A DNA stretch of 64,000 nucleotides from Cladopsammia gracilis. Lineage: Eukaryota > Cnidaria > Anthozoa > Scleractinia > Dendrophylliidae. This document shows, piece after piece, positions 21,623 to 32,780 of this stretch; the first letter of the stretch is position 1; the number at the start of each line of letters is the position of its first letter. Under the pieces are notes generated by a model. It was not told the DNA's origin and made no database searches. It saw only the letters and a program-made list of their open reading frames with translations. The stretch covers positions 1,007,501-1,071,500 of the forward strand of contig JAJGOT010000204.1 in assembly GCA_022457155.1 (NCBI GenBank). The letters are read 5' to 3'. Both the position numbers and the translations under genes were made by a program.

Positions 21623-22148
21623 CCTTCGCTTTCTCGTGACGTGAGTTTGGGCTGCCTGTGCCCAAACCAGTCTGCTGCAATGGAGGCTATGTGATGCAGT
21701 GAAGGGATGATGCGGTACACGGCGGAGGAACACCGTGGTGCAACTGATGCTAAACTAGCTGGAATTGAACACGATCTGGAGTCCTCGGCGACAGACAGGG
21801 CACAATGGCGGGACTTGCTCGCACTATTGGTGTCATGACACGAAGTTGTAAAGGTGATGATTCAGTTGCTGTCAGTATTCATGTAACAATACCAGGAAGT
21901 GAATGAGAAAGCAATTGCTGCATGGGTGGTTGCACCTTACACGTGTTACTCAATGTGGTCCTAGATTATCTTTAATTTATCAACTTTTTATATCTGAAAA
22001 TGACTTTAACCGTCAGCCTGACGATTGCCTCAAAACACTGGACAGATGAAAAATGACGTAGAAACATAAATTGACAAATAACAAGTGGTATCTTTTAAAC
22101 ACTGTTATGGATTCGAAACGCAAACTGTCTTTTCCTTCTTATCAATGT

Positions 22149-22447
22149 TTAGACGCTGTCTTCTTGTGTGCAAAGCGGATTTCTAGTTACCGTTACGCTT
22201 GCATCATCTGACGACGAGTATACGCCAGATGATTCCGAATCATCTGGCACCGTATCATTGACACATGGCCGAGGTAGGGGTGGGGTTGGGGTATTTTGAG
22301 CAGAGCGCTTGGCCCTCTTGAACTTGAGCTTCTTTACGTTTTTTTGCGGATTGCATCTGAAGAATAGATACAACTTCTCGTCTGTTGCTAAGTAACCAGA
22401 ATTGTACTTTCTTAGCCAACCCTTGAAGCCGCTTGAGGTCCCTGGAG
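22149..22447 (-). CDS. Gene B coding exon 2 (SGFK domain, furin site, proline core, acidic tail)
   Basis: Acceptor ATCTCTAG, two bases completing an Ala codon, 98 codons and TAA. Contains FFRC and PTPPLPRPC. Confidence 0.82.
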
Positions 22448-23655
22448 CTAGAGATCAAAATAGAAATAAAGGGGTTAGTGTCTAAAGCAACTGTGGTGCT
22501 GCGTGGGTGGCGGAGTGAAACATAAAAAATGTGTTAAAAAATCTAAAAATTTCCGTACTCAGAGTGTAATAAAATATGTAAAAATCGAGAAATATTCGTT
22601 CGGTTCTCCCGAACTTCATCAGTCTCAAATGAATAATTTTAATCAGGGGGATTATATCGTGTTTGTGGGTTTCTCGAGGGGGGTTAAAATAGTGTCGTAT
22701 ATTTTGGCTAATTCATAGCCATTGTTTCTGTTCAAAGAGGGCTTTTTTTAAAACTTTATCTCGATTGCCTCCCTTATGCGTCGCTTGGAGGTGTTATTCT
22801 CCGTGGCGAGAACGTTTCTTTCACTAGCTATTATAGAATGTCTCGTGAGATGGCAATGTTCATGAATTGCTGACGAATTGAGTTAATAAGGTAAACTGGC
22901 CACCGTAAAAAGATTTTAAAGAGCTGATGTTTCGAGTCGTCTGGGCCCTTCGCTCTGACCAGCACGATATTCCCTCAAGAATAATGAATAGCATTACTTG
23001 AAAAGAACAGCTTGAAATAATGGATATCATTAATTCAGGCTACTTAACAAAGTGGAACAAAGACTCAAAATTATATGAAAGCAACGGAGCTTATGTATCC
23101 AATAGGGTTACCTTAACCCTAACCCTAATCTTCTTTGGCTCTTTTCCCCCTTTTACTCCCTTTCGCGGTCGCCATCTTTTTTCTGTTATGATGCAACAAA
23201 GCACCACGGGAAGATACCATCCCGGTGGCGGCCTGAATTAATGATATCCATTATTTCAAGCTGCTCTTTGCAAGTAATGCTATTCATTATTCTTACGGGG
23301 ACACCGTGTTGCTCTGACAAAGGGTTAGTGCTCCAAACGTCAGCTTTTTAAATCTTTTTACGGTGACACTGTAATGTGTTTTGAAGAAAATTTATTCTAC
23401 CAAATTTATATTAAGAAGTGATCACTAACCCAGAGAAAGAGATAAACGTCTGAAACAGAAGCCACGGTTGCGAGCTTTGATGAAATGCCGGGGCATAACC
23501 AGTAGGAAAATGGGAGTATTTTGTTGAACCGCTGATACCTCGTAGCGGTTTCGAGTCTCTTGTTGTGAACCAGATTTGAGTTTTTCCTCAAATGGCGCAG
23601 AATTGATAAGAATAGCCCCCAGGACAAAGTATACCACACTTATAATGAGATGCAT
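22149..23655 (-). CDS. Gene B: secreted prepropeptide of the PLPRP family, two coding exons
   Basis: 174 residues from exons 23655-23430 and 22447-22149, phase 1. The ATG follows TTTTTCTTCACAG, a splice acceptor, so a 5' non-coding exon is likely (a GAC/GTAAGT donor lies near 24570). The signal peptide is MHLIISVVYFVLGAILINSA. Exon 1 continues through SAVQQNTPIF to GFCFRRLSLSL. Exon 2 has SSGFKGWLRKYNSGYLATDE, then KLYLFFRC, a basic stretch with the furin-type site RAKR, then SAQNTPTPPLPRPCVNDT and an acidic Ser/Asp tail. Gene C shares all blocks. Function unknown; the layout is that of a processed precursor, or of a small secreted matrix or defence protein. The intron is occupied by a nested MITE. 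Confidence 0.82.
22905..23372. mobile_element. Nested inverted-repeat element in the gene B intron, with telomere-like core
   Basis: The outer arms CACCGTAAAAAGATTTTAAA / TTTAAATCTTTTTACGGTG and inner arms AATAATGGATATCATTAATT / AATTAATGATATCCATTATT pair, with GAATAATGAATAGCATTACTTG also mirrored. Near the centre is TTAACCCTAACCCTAA (about 23112-23127), two and a half telomere-type units. Confidence 0.7.
23430..23655 (-). CDS. Gene B coding exon 1 (signal peptide)
   Basis: 75 codons plus one base. Acceptor CACAG immediately before ATG; donor CTGG/GTTAGT, identical in context to gene C (ATGG/GTTAGT). Confidence 0.8.
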
Positions 23656-23983
23656 CTGTGAAGAAAAAGTTAAAATTGAAGTTAGTCAAGAGAACATCTC
23701 GGGCAGTTGGCTCCACCCCTTGATATCCGTATAACCGTCCTGCGCAAACAAAGTTTCCTTGGAAACAACACGATTCGTAAAAACCGAAGCCATTTGGTAA
23801 TTGTTTTCTTGATCATTTTGAGTATGAATATCTATAAAAAACAATTTACACGGCGTCTACAAACCTAATAGTTTTTTATTAGCCATTTTAGTCATTTTTC
23901 TTTCCTTTTACCGTTCCTGACGTTGACTAATTTTAGGTTCATAGGTCGAGTAGGAAATAAATTGTAAAACAATTAACCAAAGA

Positions 23984-24026
23984 ACGAGAAAGAAAGAAAG
24001 AAAGAAAGAAAGAAGGAAGGAAGGAA

Positions 24027-24059
<33 letters not shown>

Positions 24060-24066
24060 GAAGGAA

Positions 24067-24140
<74 letters not shown>

Positions 24141-24150
24141 GAGAAAGAGG
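23984..24150 (+). repeat. (GAAA)n / (GGAA)n microsatellite
   Basis: A long purine tract of GAAA units interrupted by GGAA blocks. Open frames through it are compositional artefacts. Confidence 0.95.
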
Positions 24151-24335
24151 AGGAGTCTCCTGACATATGGGTTGGTAATTCATCATCATTGACGTGGTCT
24201 AAGAACGGCAAGTTGTGGAGATGGAGGACAAAACTATAGATGCATTGTGATAGCATGATTCGACATGATTCAACATGATTCGACATTCTTAACAACTGCT
24301 TTAAGAAAAAAATATGCAGTCGATGTTTGGGGGAA

Positions 24336-24372
24336 AGGCTCGTGAAAGAGGATAAAATCCTCTTTCACGAAG
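24336..24372. repeat. Perfect short hairpin
   Basis: CGTGAAAGAGGAT-AAA-ATCCTCTTTCACG can form a 13-bp stem with a 3-base loop. No T-tract or nearby gene end explains it. Confidence 0.6.
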
Positions 24373-24509
24373 AAAGGTTGGAAGACGGTAAGCCGGTGAG
24401 AACGGAGAAAATATGGGACAGTCTTTGTAAGATTCTAAAACATACATTCAATCCTTATGACCATCATGAGTCGTCAACAACGTTAATTGTTGGGAATTCG
24501 GAATTTTGA

Positions 24510-26730
24510 CGAGATACATTGCATGATTCTACGATTCCACCAGAGGTCATTTCTTGTGAATACGTACTTACGTCATAATCTCGAAATTAATTTATAGTTC
24601 CTGCTCAGTTTGTCGTGTAAGTGCCTTGGATGTATGACTCAGACGGCAATTACTTATATAGTGACTTTAGCTGTGCTAGGTAATTATAGATAATTAGCTG
24701 AATTTCTTTTTCTATTTTTTTTTAACAACAATATCGTACTATGAAATTTGTCAGCTATAAAGCATTGTTTCCATAAATGGATTGGTTCACATTTAGCTCG
24801 TCTGTTCCTCCATTCATCGATCAATTCCGTTTACTTTAGCGTTCAGAAAATTAGTATTATAAAGTATTTTGCTAGCATTTCTTGGTGTTTGAGACAAAAA
24901 AAAAATTGACAAAAGTCTTTCACGGCTTTTTCGGTGGAATTACAAGGTTATTGACTCCCTGTTGGGTAAATATATACAAATTTGGGCAAATTTGTTTGAA
25001 TACATATACTTTGTCTTATTCTTTTGTTTACTCCTTCAGCGTCTTGCCGTAAGGATCAGTTTGCCGTTTTCTGATTTTCTACAAATACTGAAGCCCATTG
25101 ATACTTGCTAGTTAAAGTGGTTATTGACTTGGCCTCGCTTTGTCTATGACATTATGCAACGAAGCGGGTGGTTAATTTTTGAAAAATCGATCAGTTAACA
25201 ATCAAGTGATTAAGAGATTTGAAATCCATCAAGAGTCCTTTTAAAGAAAGCACGAACACGAATCCGTCATAATTAGGGTTAGATGATCACGAAATGCCTG
25301 CAATTTTGTAAACAAAACATAACCATCAATCCACTATTTGCTTTCCATGTAGGGGTGTTCAACAGTTGGCAAGTTTTGTGTTTTTATATGTAATCATATA
25401 CCTTAGCTTGCTTCTTATAAACGTTCAGCACTGCTCACCTTGCATTGGCCTTTGTTTTGTTCAATCTCTACATGATATCTGACCAGATCGTTTAGTGAAT
25501 TAGATGTAAGTTAAAAAGGTTTCAGATGAGATGACACAACAGTCTAAAACCGGCAATAAGAAAATTTAACCAATACCTCTCCAAGGTATCTGAGCAAATT
25601 TTGTTTCTTTCGTACGCCAGTCATAAAAATTTGAAACACTGGACAAAGTTTAAAGCGGCGTTTGGTACAAAATACTTCAGTCTCAGCTGACCGAGCACTG
25701 AGGGATAAAAGGCCGTGATTGATTACTTCTACCCCTCTACGATGCCAGTTCGTTGTACCCTAGCGTTTTGTTAAGCTTTCCAATTAAGGGATCTTTGTTA
25801 CCCATTTACACATCTGATCATGGTGATGTGGAACAACAGTCTAGAGTTGGCAGAGAGCAGGATTCGCAAACCCCTAAATACATTGTTAAACACTTTCTGC
25901 AAATATAAAAATGTACGCTCAATTTTTGTCGAGAGTTAGAGAGAGAAAAGTATATACCTGAAAATTCCACATCCGATTGAGTTATAGCTTTGTTCGGATA
26001 GTTGCTTCGTCCGCAGTTCAGTATACAACACAGTGATTATGAAATTAGTACAGACTATTTTTATATACACTGAAATGTCACCCAATATATATCAACCGCA
26101 TTTATTCACACGATCCAGTATAAAAAATCCGTTACATGCAAGTGCCGCTTGTGCTTAATGATAATATTAGTTTTGCTGACTGCATGATGCAACAGTTATT
26201 CACCCTAAACCTAATAACTAATATTAACGTGTGAAAAAGTAATCAGTGAAGAATAAATTATACCGTGAAATTACTCCTTTCAAATTGAAATTAATTTTAC
26301 GTTCCTCGAAGGCAGTCTTATTTTAACTGTCCAAAATTAAGTTTCTGGGTTTGATATTAAATTTATTTAACTGTCCCCTTGTTTGAGATATCTAACGTTA
26401 AATCAGCATTTCCAACAGCAATGTTATCAGTAATACTATGTAGAACCACTCCTACAAGAACTGGTATTGTTGTTGAGTTTGTTAAATGAAAAATATTGAT
26501 TATTATTAAAACTGATATGGGTTATTTTGGTAATCGCGATCTCTTAACCATATTATTAACTGAACTGAAACATAACCTGCAGTGTCATAGCTTGTTTGCA
26601 AGTTTAATTTTAATCTAGAAATAATACTTTCTAAAATATAGTGACAGTTTTCAATGAGTTATTTTGGGTTTTACTAAGTTTCCATCAATATATGTGAGAT
26701 GCAACTTGAAATCATCATCTTTGACATCAG
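24510..26730. other. Intergenic stretch between genes B and C
   Basis: AT-rich, no exon-like frame. Expected to hold gene B's promoter and 5' non-coding exon (- strand; the donor-like GTAAGTACG near 24570 is a candidate) and gene C's 3' UTR. Confidence 0.35.
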
Positions 26731-26734
26731 ATGC

Positions 26735-26916
26735 TTATTCAGGACGAGGTAAGGGTGGGGTTGGGGTATTTTCATGATCGCGCCTGATTCGTTTGCGTTT
26801 TCCTTCGGCGTTGCTTGCTCCACATCTGAAGAAATGATATAGCTTCTCGTTTGCTGCAACGTAACCCGAGTGATACTTTCTTATCCAACGCTTGAAGCCA
26901 CTTGGAGTTCCTGGAG
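26735..26916 (-). CDS. Gene C coding exon 2
   Basis: Acceptor ACCCTAG; 59 codons plus TAA; contains SGFKRWIRKY, FFRC, RIRR and PTPPLPRP. Confidence 0.83.
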
Positions 26917-27708
26917 CTAGGGTATAAAAAATACAAATTAAGAAGTTTGTAAAACGCTAAGAAGCTTAATTGCAGAGTTGTACAGAATGTTTGCACAACA
27001 CATGTAGCTAAAAATGTAGGACCGCTGTAAGTGTTTATTGTTGTTTTCGATTACACCAAAAATTCATTGCTATTTGCTTCTTTAAGATTGCATATTTCAA
27101 AAACTGGTTAAAAACCGAAAAGAGTTACTAGACTTCCCACATCACCAGTATCTATCGCACAAGCCAAGTGACGGACACATCGGTTGTTTTTCAATCTTGT
27201 CAAGTGGTTCTCTAGTCCAGATTATATACTCTTGTCTACGACCCGAAAACTAAAATGTTAAATTGGAGGCTGGGCTTTGGAAGGAAACTACCAGCTACTT
27301 CACTAGATATGCTTTTTAATCTTACGGAAAATATAATTTCGGTGATAATGCGACCTATTTTTTATATAACTGGTTTTGCGCAAAACAAATTAATCTCACA
27401 ACTGACTACTGTCGTTCTTAATTGTCTATGCCTTATATTTACTGAGATATTTCAATGTAAAATCACTCTATCACTCTACAAACCTATTACAAAAACGTTT
27501 TCTACTAACCCATAGACAAAAGCCTGAAGCAAACGCGACGGTTACGAGAGATTACCACTGGAATTATGGGACTGTTTTGTTGAACCGCTGACACCACAGA
27601 CTTGCCTCGCATCTCTTTTGATCCCGAGTTGCGCTTTTCCTTTACTGGCACAGAACTGATAAGAATGGCAGCAAAGGCCAAAATTAATAGACTTGAAATC
27701 AGATGCAT
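26735..27708 (-). CDS. Gene C: secreted prepropeptide of the PLPRP family, two coding exons
   Basis: 126 residues from exons 27708-27510 and 26916-26735, phase 1. The ATG directly follows TTCCTTTTCTACAG. The signal peptide is MHLISSLLILAFAAILISS. The propeptide SAVQQNSPII matches gene B, and exon 1 ends VCFRLLSM. Exon 2 reads APGTPSGFKRWIRKYHSGY, ANEKLYHFFRC, then KRKRIRR (furin-type) and DHENTPTPPLPRPE-stop. Compared with gene B it lacks the Cys and acidic tail after PLPRP. A donor-like ACA/GTAAGT at 28927 (- strand) could end the 5' non-coding exon. Function unknown; conserved blocks show B and C are duplicates under constraint. Confidence 0.83.
27510..27708 (-). CDS. Gene C coding exon 1 (signal peptide)
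   Basis: 66 codons plus one base; acceptor TACAG abuts the ATG; donor ATGG/GTTAGT. Confidence 0.82.
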
Positions 27709-27980
27709 CTGTAGAAAAGGAAGAAATGTAGCAAAATCAGTCGACAGTACAAAATCATCATAAATCCTTCATGTAACTAAGTGTTGTTTAGTTAGCATCG
27801 TTGCAAAAATTGATCTTGAGGTACATTGTTAAAAACGTTTCATTGACCTGAAAGGAATGCGGTTACAGTGCTTTATAATGGCCTGACCATACAGAATTTA
27901 CTTTAAATTGGAAATATGCAGTGAACTCTTTCTAAGCTAGCTGGGCACATCTTCCAGTTCAGCTCTAGCTTTCCGCCTTA

Positions 27981-28146
27981 TAGCCTGTTCCAGGCGTTTA
28001 GATTGCGGGGAGCAGCGAAAAGCGACGCGCGGCGCTATAGGGTTGGCGCGAGGGAAAACTGGGAGGCTCCCCAGCCTCCCCTCGGTTTTTCTCTTTCGCC
28101 CGATTTTTCTTTCGCGCGCCACAAACTTAACGCCTGGAACAGGCTA
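27981..28146. mobile_element. MITE with TAGCCTGTTCCAGGCGTT termini
   Basis: TAGCCTGTTCCAGGCGTT at the left and AACGCCTGGAACAGGCTA at the right are perfect inverses. The inside is GC-rich. It has inserted into a CCGCCTTATAGAG-type repeat, probably at TA. Confidence 0.8.
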
Positions 28147-28149
28147 TCC

Positions 28150-28390
28150 GCGTTATAGAGGTGTCTGCCTTATAGAGAGTTTAGTTACAGAAAATTAAGT
28201 GAAATTTGGCCGGAACAAGCCGGCGTCCACCTTACAGGGGTGTCAACTTTGAGCGAGTTAACCGTATCAGGATTATTATTAACATAATAATAATGCTGAT
28301 ACTGTCAACTCGCTCAAATGAAGCAAGCACTCCTGTAAGGCGGACACTTCTAAAGGGGGACATCAAGGACTGACTTGTTCCGGATGAAAT
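28150..28390. repeat. Inverted repeat around 28280
   Basis: GTCCACCTTACAGGGGTGTC ... GAGCGAGTTAACCGTATCAG on the left mirrors CTGATACTGTCAACTCGCTC ... CTCCTGTAAGGCGGACAC on the right; GCCGGAACAAG / CTTGTTCCGG extend it. Related to 18710-18870. Confidence 0.6.
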
Positions 28391-28399
28391 GGCTGGTAA

Positions 28400-29925
28400 T
28401 ACCGTGATAGCTTTCTTTGTGAAGACAGTGGGAAATTAGGAAACACTCCTTAGTAATTCAACATCATATTGCATCCTCTTCCTTCTGTCCTTAATATAAA
28501 CTTCAACACACAAGTTGAACTTAGGGTTTATAGGCAAAAAAATAAAAAGTAATGAAACATTATGCGCCCAATCTTTGAGATCTATTGATGACCCTCGGCG
28601 ATGATACTTGTATTCTAATAAAGAAATTGATGTTTGCTATATTTTTTCATACAGGTTGTAACACGGTCAAGTAGAGAACAGTAAGCCAATATCATGACTC
28701 AAACTTTCAAGCCTTTTCAAAGTTTAAACACGCAACTTGAAAACGTTGCTTTTTTACTCTCGCAGAAATCAATCCGTTCTTAAAAAGAAGCGTCTTTAGC
28801 AACAAGTTGAACGCAGTGATCACAAGAACAAAACATTTTGCTGATAAATAGGTCAGTAAGAATTTAAGTTAAGTTAAGTTGGTTTGTTAATGTCAGTATA
28901 TTAAAACTCAATAACAAAAAACTTACTGTTTAGCCTTTATAGATTGTAAACGCAAACCACTTCCCTGTAAATTTAAAACAGTCACTCTGCGGCACCCGAA
29001 AAAAATATAAGTAGTTCAAGTAGTCTTATGCTAACCTGGTGAAAAAATGCTACTGTTTCGTTCCGTTCGTTGAACGGTCAAACTTATAAAACCGTAGGGT
29101 TATACGATCGCGTGCGATATGAACTGTTAGTAGCACTAAACAGCACTTAAAACGTACAAAATGTCAATCAATATCGAGACATTGATGACATTGATTCATA
29201 CAATCCAAAAGAAGCATTCCAGTTTTACGAGTTATGAGACACTAATATTAGTGATATCACTTTTGTATACAAAACAGATTTAGAGCCGGGACATTTCCTC
29301 CACTTATTTCTCTAATGATCACGGCTGGCGGTTAACCAAGTCCGGATTGTGGTTTAGTCATACGGTAATCATCATTTCACTTTAATATTCCATTCAGCGC
29401 GGGTTCAAACATTCCTGGTTTTGTTTTTCGCATTGTGCTATATGTTGTTATTTTCTGTTGGTTCAGGCGCATATGTTTTTAGTACCCTTTCTCGGGAATG
29501 CAAACCACGCAGATATCTTCTTATTTATACAGAAACATCATAAGCAGATAAATAATATAACATAGATAACTTCTAGCAGTAACAATACGATATTCGTTAG
29601 GAAGTGCGGACGGTGTATATTTTAAAGTTTACATTTATTTTTTTTTGTGTTTGTTTTATGATGTGTGACAAATATTTGACAAGTTTCGGCCACGGTGGGA
29701 GGCTATTACGATTTCTCACTAGTTAGAGAAATACTTAAAATACTTGAAATATTGTAAAGCTGTATCGTTAAGTTGCGACTTTGGGTGATCTCAGGAGCCC
29801 ATGATATCAGAGCTCCTGATGATATGAATTTCGAATTGAGATATGAGCATCTAGCTAATTACGTTTTATGCTTCTATAAGCTCATTTTCGCGAGAACACG
29901 CCGCGCCTGTTACTGGAATAAAGTT
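28400..29925. other. Intergenic stretch upstream of gene C
   Basis: No exon-like frame. On the - strand a GTAAGT donor (28926-28921) and a TTTTATAAG box near 29080 make this a candidate promoter and 5' UTR exon for gene C (inference). Confidence 0.35.
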
Positions 29926-29930
29926 ATTTA

Positions 29931-30219
29931 GTATCCTGATACTGAAACAGTGGACAGCATTGTTGGCGCGCTCTGATTGGCTACTGAAACTCGGAATAGC
30001 AAGTACTATTCACCTCCCAGCAATTTGCGCGCGAAAATTGTAATCGTTGTCAGGAATAAATGAGGTAAAAAGCATCATTTTCGTTATATTATCTCACTGT
30101 TTCAGTATATACTAAAACAACTATTCACCTCAGTGTAGGTGGGTAGTGGTAGATATTTACCGAGCCGCGAAGCGGCTCGGTAAATATCCACCACCACCCA
30201 CCTCCACTGAGGTGAATAG
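29931..30219. mobile_element. MITE family 2, copy b, plus intact ACTATTCACCTCAGTG hairpin
   Basis: 29931-30113 matches 10770-10950 almost base for base. 30121-30219 is a palindrome centred on GAGCCGCGAAGCGGCTC with arms CTATTCACCTCAGTG / CACTGAGGTGAATAG. The two units are adjacent in the same order at both loci, so they move as one element. Confidence 0.75.
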
Positions 30220-30333
30220 ATACCAATGACAATTATACGAGAAAGGAGTTAGTTTCTAAAGAAACTGTACTGTGTCAGTGGGGGAACGAAACACGAAAGT
30301 TTGGTTTTGTCAACTAAGTTAAGCAGATGTTAA

Positions 30334-30879
30334 GGTGGCTCCGTTGTTATTTCGGGCGCACTCGTCTATGACAAACTTAGGGTCATAACGTTTTTCAGCT
30401 TTAAAGATATGGCAATAAAACTTTCCAAAAACGTTCAGCTTCACATAAGGCTTCTCCCGAAAATTCGGGCTCGTGCATTTTTTTTTTTGTAATAGAGCAT
30501 CAAGTATTTTAAATTTCAAGAGAATTTAAGAGCTAAATTTTGTTGCCCTTAATACTTCGGCACTTCTGCTTCACCGATTTTGCTGAAGCTTGGTAACAGT
30601 ATGTATAAAGTCAATTGCAAGGTAAGCTGATTCCTAAAATTTGACACTAATATAACGGCAAAATGTTTCATTGGGTGCGAGTTTGTTCAAAAAGTGGGGT
30701 TCACTCAAGCTCAATTATCACTAAAAATATTTTTCCCAGTTAAATTGAATTCTATCATTATTGCTAAATAATAGCTTTAGGTTTTCGCAACCTGTTATAG
30801 GCATCGTTTTAAAAGCCGAAAAAGTTATTACCCAAAGTTTGTCATAGACGAGTGCGGCCGAAACAACAACGGAGCCACC
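30334..30879. mobile_element. Palindromic GGTGGCTCC element with TTAA-type flank
   Basis: GGTGGCTCCGTTGTTATTTC and CGAAACAACAACGGAGCCACC are inverse ends, with CACTCGTCTATGACAAACTT mirrored further in. The left flank is TTAA, the right GTAA (one mismatch). The ends share GGTGGCTC with the element at 4619-6269. Confidence 0.75.
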
Positions 30880-30999
30880 GTAATTGGTCACCGTAAACAG
30901 TTTCACATGCTGAGAGCCCTTCGTCAGAGCCGATTCGCTCTGATAAAACTAAATTGCAGGAGTACGCGCAGTTTAAGCCGGTGTGATGTCAGCGTTTGG

Positions 31000-31835
31000 T
31001 CTAAAATGTGCAGGATAAGAAAGATATTCCGCAGCAAGATTTTTCTTGGCTGTACAAAACGCGAACGACAAGATTAGGAAGCCGGGAAGTAGCTTCTTGT
31101 AGATTATTTGGTCTTTAGCTTAAAATGTTCCAGCTGTTCGACGGCGCCAAACAAAAGATGACCAGGTTTTAAACCGAAAACAGAATCAAACCTATCTAAG
31201 CTAGCTAGAAAACACTCCATTTTCTCTTTGACCGTTTTCATTGTTAGTAGTGTTGATGATCTCCCTCTAGTTTCTTGTATGAAACGCACTCCTTTATGAG
31301 AGCACGGCGCTTAAGCCCCAGCGGCTGGGACTTGCGTTTAACTCCACCCAATATAGATGCAAAAGCCAAATGTATTCAAAATTGATTTCTGGTACGTGAC
31401 AATTCACCATTATTTAGAACAACTCTTATTAAATGAGAAATTTGTCTCTTGCATCAGAACTAGCTAGAACTTCTGTATAACGCAATAGATCGCGCTCTTA
31501 TAAATACACTGTGAACTGAAATTACTACAATTTCAGGTTCTTCCATATGTTCACTAAGATATATCTGATAAAAACAAACCGGTGAAGTGTAAAATGTAGT
31601 AGGAAAAATGTATAGTAATACGTTTATGACCATGGTTGACTGTGAACTACATGTATGATCAATATCCATTTATCAACCCTGGCCAGACACCATTGTCACA
31701 ACGTTGTTGACAATTGACAACCAATGATGGTTAACATGGAAAAATAATGATACCATAGTCATATGCATCTTGACGTCGGGAAATGACTGATGATACATCA
31801 GTGGATCGGCAAATTAAAGAAACATTTTAGATTAC
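31000..31835. other. Non-coding stretch
   Basis: No exon-like frame or clear repeat. Lies 3' of gene D. Confidence 0.35.
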
Positions 31836-31840
31836 GTGAA

Positions 31841-31846
31841 TTTATT
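31841..31846 (-). terminator. Candidate polyadenylation signal of gene D
   Basis: AATAAA on the - strand, about 80 bases after gene D's stop codon. Confidence 0.5.
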
Positions 31847-31926
31847 GTTATTTTATCCATAAAGGTACATTGCCATTAACTTGTATTCAATGTTGTTTTC
31901 TTACAACGACAAAATGCGGGTACCAT

Positions 31927-32194
31927 CTACCACTCGTCAGGCCCGTTTATTTTAAATTTATGTTGAATTTCATTTGCATCTTTTTGTGATTCGGCGTCCT
32001 CTTGACCTGACCCGGAGTCCGCCTCTTCTTCTCCCGACTTTTCTTCCTCATTCGTGTTATTTTCCTCTTCATTCTTGTTGCTTTCCTCCTTTTCGGCCTC
32101 CTCATTTGTTCCCTCGTTATTCTCGTTGCTTTCTTCTTCATTTCCTCCTTCGAGGACAGAGAGGATGTCTAGCAAAACATCGATTGGATTCTTG
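31927..32194 (-). CDS. Gene D exon 3 (acidic tail)
   Basis: Starts at 32194 if the AAAAG acceptor is used. Glu-rich runs such as NEEEKSGEEEADSGSG; stop TAG. The opposite-strand frames here are shadows. Confidence 0.65.
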
Positions 32195-32745
32195 CTTTTT
32201 GATATTCCCTGTAAGATTTTTTTCAATACTGGTATCCTTAATTAAAAAAAAAGAAAAGAAAAGAAAAACAGTTGTTTGCAAAGATCAAACTAGTACGCAG
32301 GGCGGCTTGTTTCGGATCACAAAATAAATTTAAAGAAGTATAAAAAAAAACTAAGCATGGACTCTAGTGCTGATAGTGTATGATCAATTCTGTATTGTTT
32401 TCTCCCTATTTAAAGAGACTATATATGCCACCCTTTTTAGTGTTACCTTAAAAAGCCAAACGACATATTTAGTTTTGTCAGAAACCCATAAGTGGGTTGA
32501 AACGTGCAACTGTCTCTTGTACGCTTCAAAACAAGCCTCCGATTATTGGTTTATAGAATTATTGGTTACATTACGGTTAGGCTTTAGATTGTATTAGGTT
32601 CTTAGGATTTATATTGATCATATAATTACTTATGTATATTTTAGATTTTATTATTTCTTATTATTTATTAACTGTTAGTATTATATTATTAGGCACAGCT
32701 TCAGTGTAAATAAGTGTATACTTTCTGAATTCTGTGTGAAATAAA

Positions 32746-32780
<35 letters not shown>

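Noticed and set aside
23908..24295. Ser/Phe/Leu-rich proteins on the minus strand
   Set aside because: Translation of the GAAA microsatellite; open only because the repeat lacks stops.
31974..32327. Plus-strand Ser/Phe-rich frames
   Set aside because: Shadows of the acidic tail of gene D on the opposite strand.
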